7,413 nt of DNA from the NCBI GenBank assembly GCA_937927695.1, contig CALBRU010000278.1, positions 1-7,413 of the forward strand, in the 5' to 3' direction. Positions 6,456-7,413 of this stretch are shown piece after piece (position 1 is the stretch's first letter; each line of letters begins with the position of its first letter). A program made the position numbers and the translations under genes. Under the pieces are notes generated by a model. The model saw only the letters and a program-made list of their open reading frames with translations, had not been told where the DNA came from and did not search any database. Source of the stretch: an uncultured Thiomonas sp. (GTDB lineage: Bacteria > Pseudomonadota > Gammaproteobacteria > Burkholderiales > Burkholderiaceae_C).

Positions 6456-7274
6456 TTATTTGAGTGCCAAAGGTTCGATCAGCAATTGTTCGCCCTGCAG
6501 TCGCACGGTGGTCGGTTTACCGCGTACTCCGGCGGGAAAGTCTTGTTCGGCGGTTCGGTAGATACCGGCAATGGCGACCAGCTCCGGCTCGAAGCTGGTG
6601 CAGAAAATCCGCGCCGCAGTGTTGCCGCGCGCCCCGGCCAGCGCCCGGCCGCGAAGCGCGCCGTAGATATGCACATGCCCTTCGGCCATGACTTCGGCGC
6701 CGTGGCTGACCACGCCTTGCACGATGAGGTCGCCGGGTGAATAGATGCGCTGACCCGAACGCAGCGGCCGGTCGATGAGCACCGTGGGCAGCGTGGCGGG
6801 GGCGGATTCTTGGGCGGCAGGTGTTGCGGCAGGCACGAAGGGCTGCGCCGCGGCTTGGGGCTCGGCGCCGGGCGCCGCATCGGCGGCTGTCGCTGCGAGT
6901 GCCGATGCGGCTTCGGCGGCTTCGGCGATCTCGGCAGGTTTGCGAGGGTCTCGGCCGACGTCGCGGCTGTCGAGCAGGGGCAAATCGCTGGCCCCGGCCC
7001 AGGTTTGCTGCGCGGCTTGCGCCACCACGCCGAAGGGGCGCATTTTGAAGCGACGAAGCAGGGCGGCGAGCTCGTCCAGCGGCAGGGTGGCATTGTCGGC
7101 CAGGCGGCGCAGATCGATGGCCACGGCCTCGCCCGAGAAAAACTCGGGCGAGGCTTCGAAGCGCTGCTGCAGCGCTTCGGTCAGCGCGGCGAAGTCGGGC
7201 GTTTTCACCACCAGATGCACGGCGTCGATGGCGCCGCTGCGAAGTTCAAACAAGGTGGTTTTGGTGCGGGACAT
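6456..7274 (-). CDS. minC: Septum site-determining protein MinC
   Basis: A 272-residue MinC, longer than the 231 of E. coli. It inhibits FtsZ assembly away from mid-cell when recruited by MinD. The N-terminal FtsZ-inhibiting domain covers about 1-108 (FELRSGAIDAVHLVV, LLRRFKMRPFGVV). An Ala/Pro/Glu-rich linker runs from about 112 to 163. The C-terminal beta-helix dimer domain (about 164-272) starts IDRPLRSGQRIYSPGDLIV, with the MinD-contacting RSGQ at 172-175, and continues VSHGAEVMAEGHVHIYGALRGRALAG. The extra length is in the linker. I chose the ATG at 7274 (MSRTKTTLFE). A TTG two codons earlier (7280) is possible, and neither has a clear Shine-Dalgarno. It is the first gene of minCDE, but I could not identify a convincing promoter in the 86 bases upstream. 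Confidence 0.95.
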   Translation of the reverse strand: MSRTKTTLFELRSGAIDAVHLVVKTPDFAALTEALQQRFEASPEFFSGEAVAIDLRRLADNATLPLDELAALLRRFKMRPFGVVAQAAQQTWAGASDLPLLDSRDVGRDPRKPAEIAEAAEAASALAATAADAAPGAEPQAAAQPFVPAATPAAQESAPATLPTVLIDRPLRSGQRIYSPGDLIVQGVVSHGAEVMAEGHVHIYGALRGRALAGARGNTAARIFCTSFEPELVAIAGIYRTAEQDFPAGVRGKPTTVRLQGEQLLIEPLALK

Positions 7275-7360
7275 GGACAAACACGAGGCAGCGGCAGGTA
7301 CGGAAACAAAAGGAATCCGCCAATCGTAGTGGATCGGTGCGCCGCGCCGCGTGGGCTACG

Positions 7361-7413
7361 TCAGGCGTCCTGCAGCGCACCGTTCACCAGACGAAGCTGG
7401 CGTTGGCAGCGCG
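7361..7413 (-). CDS. ybbA: ABC-transporter ATP-binding protein, YbbA-like, C-terminal end only
   Basis: The window edge cuts this gene, leaving 16 codons and a TGA on the minus strand: RCQRQLRLVNGALQDA. This closely resembles the end of E. coli YbbA as I remember it (RCDRCLRLVNGQLQEEA), the ATPase of an uncharacterised ABC exporter in the LolD/MacB-like family that is usually encoded next to tesA. No catalytic motifs are in view because they lie upstream of the cut, so the call rests on one short tail match. The gene lies 86 bases upstream of minC on the same strand, and read-through into minCDE is possible since I see no clear terminator between them. Confidence 0.6.
   Translation of the reverse strand, partial: RCQRQLRLVNGALQDA

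Overview
This is ordinary chromosomal DNA from a GC-rich proteobacterium. It is most like a betaproteobacterium of the Burkholderiales, possibly near Thiomonas, though the genus is a guess from gene content and style and was not tested. Codons strongly favour G or C in third position, and coding density is very high. I see no phage, transposase gene, CRISPR array, tRNA or rRNA, and no obvious undescribed system. The first 41 bases are not biological: they are an Illumina TruSeq adapter with its index, left on the end of the assembled contig.

Plus strand, left half: the C-terminal tail of a CitMHS_2/sodium:proton antiporter-like membrane protein runs straight from the adapter. It overlaps (ATGA) a GhrB-like D-2-hydroxyacid (glyoxylate/hydroxypyruvate) dehydrogenase. 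Six bases later comes rmuC, a membrane-anchored coiled-coil protein with a nuclease-like fold. These three are probably cotranscribed. A terminator-like hairpin lies in the 68-base gap before a large class II (adenosylcobalamin-dependent) ribonucleotide reductase, nrdJ, of 811 codons with a cysteine-rich tail.

Minus strand, right half: the complete cell-division site-selection operon minC-minD-minE, converging on nrdJ. A GC-rich palindrome followed by a T-run (minus-strand reading) sits between the convergent ends and is the best candidate terminator for the min operon. At the right edge, upstream of minC on the same strand, the last 16 codons of a YbbA-like ABC-transporter ATPase can be read.

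Functionally these are housekeeping modules: redox handling of 2-keto/2-hydroxy acids, genome maintenance (RmuC), oxygen-independent dNTP synthesis that needs vitamin B12 (NrdJ), and placement of the division septum (MinCDE). The points most worth a second look are the adapter contamination, the hairpin in the nrdJ leader, the repeat-like palindrome between nrdJ and minE, and the regular 22-residue repeats in the RmuC coiled coil.
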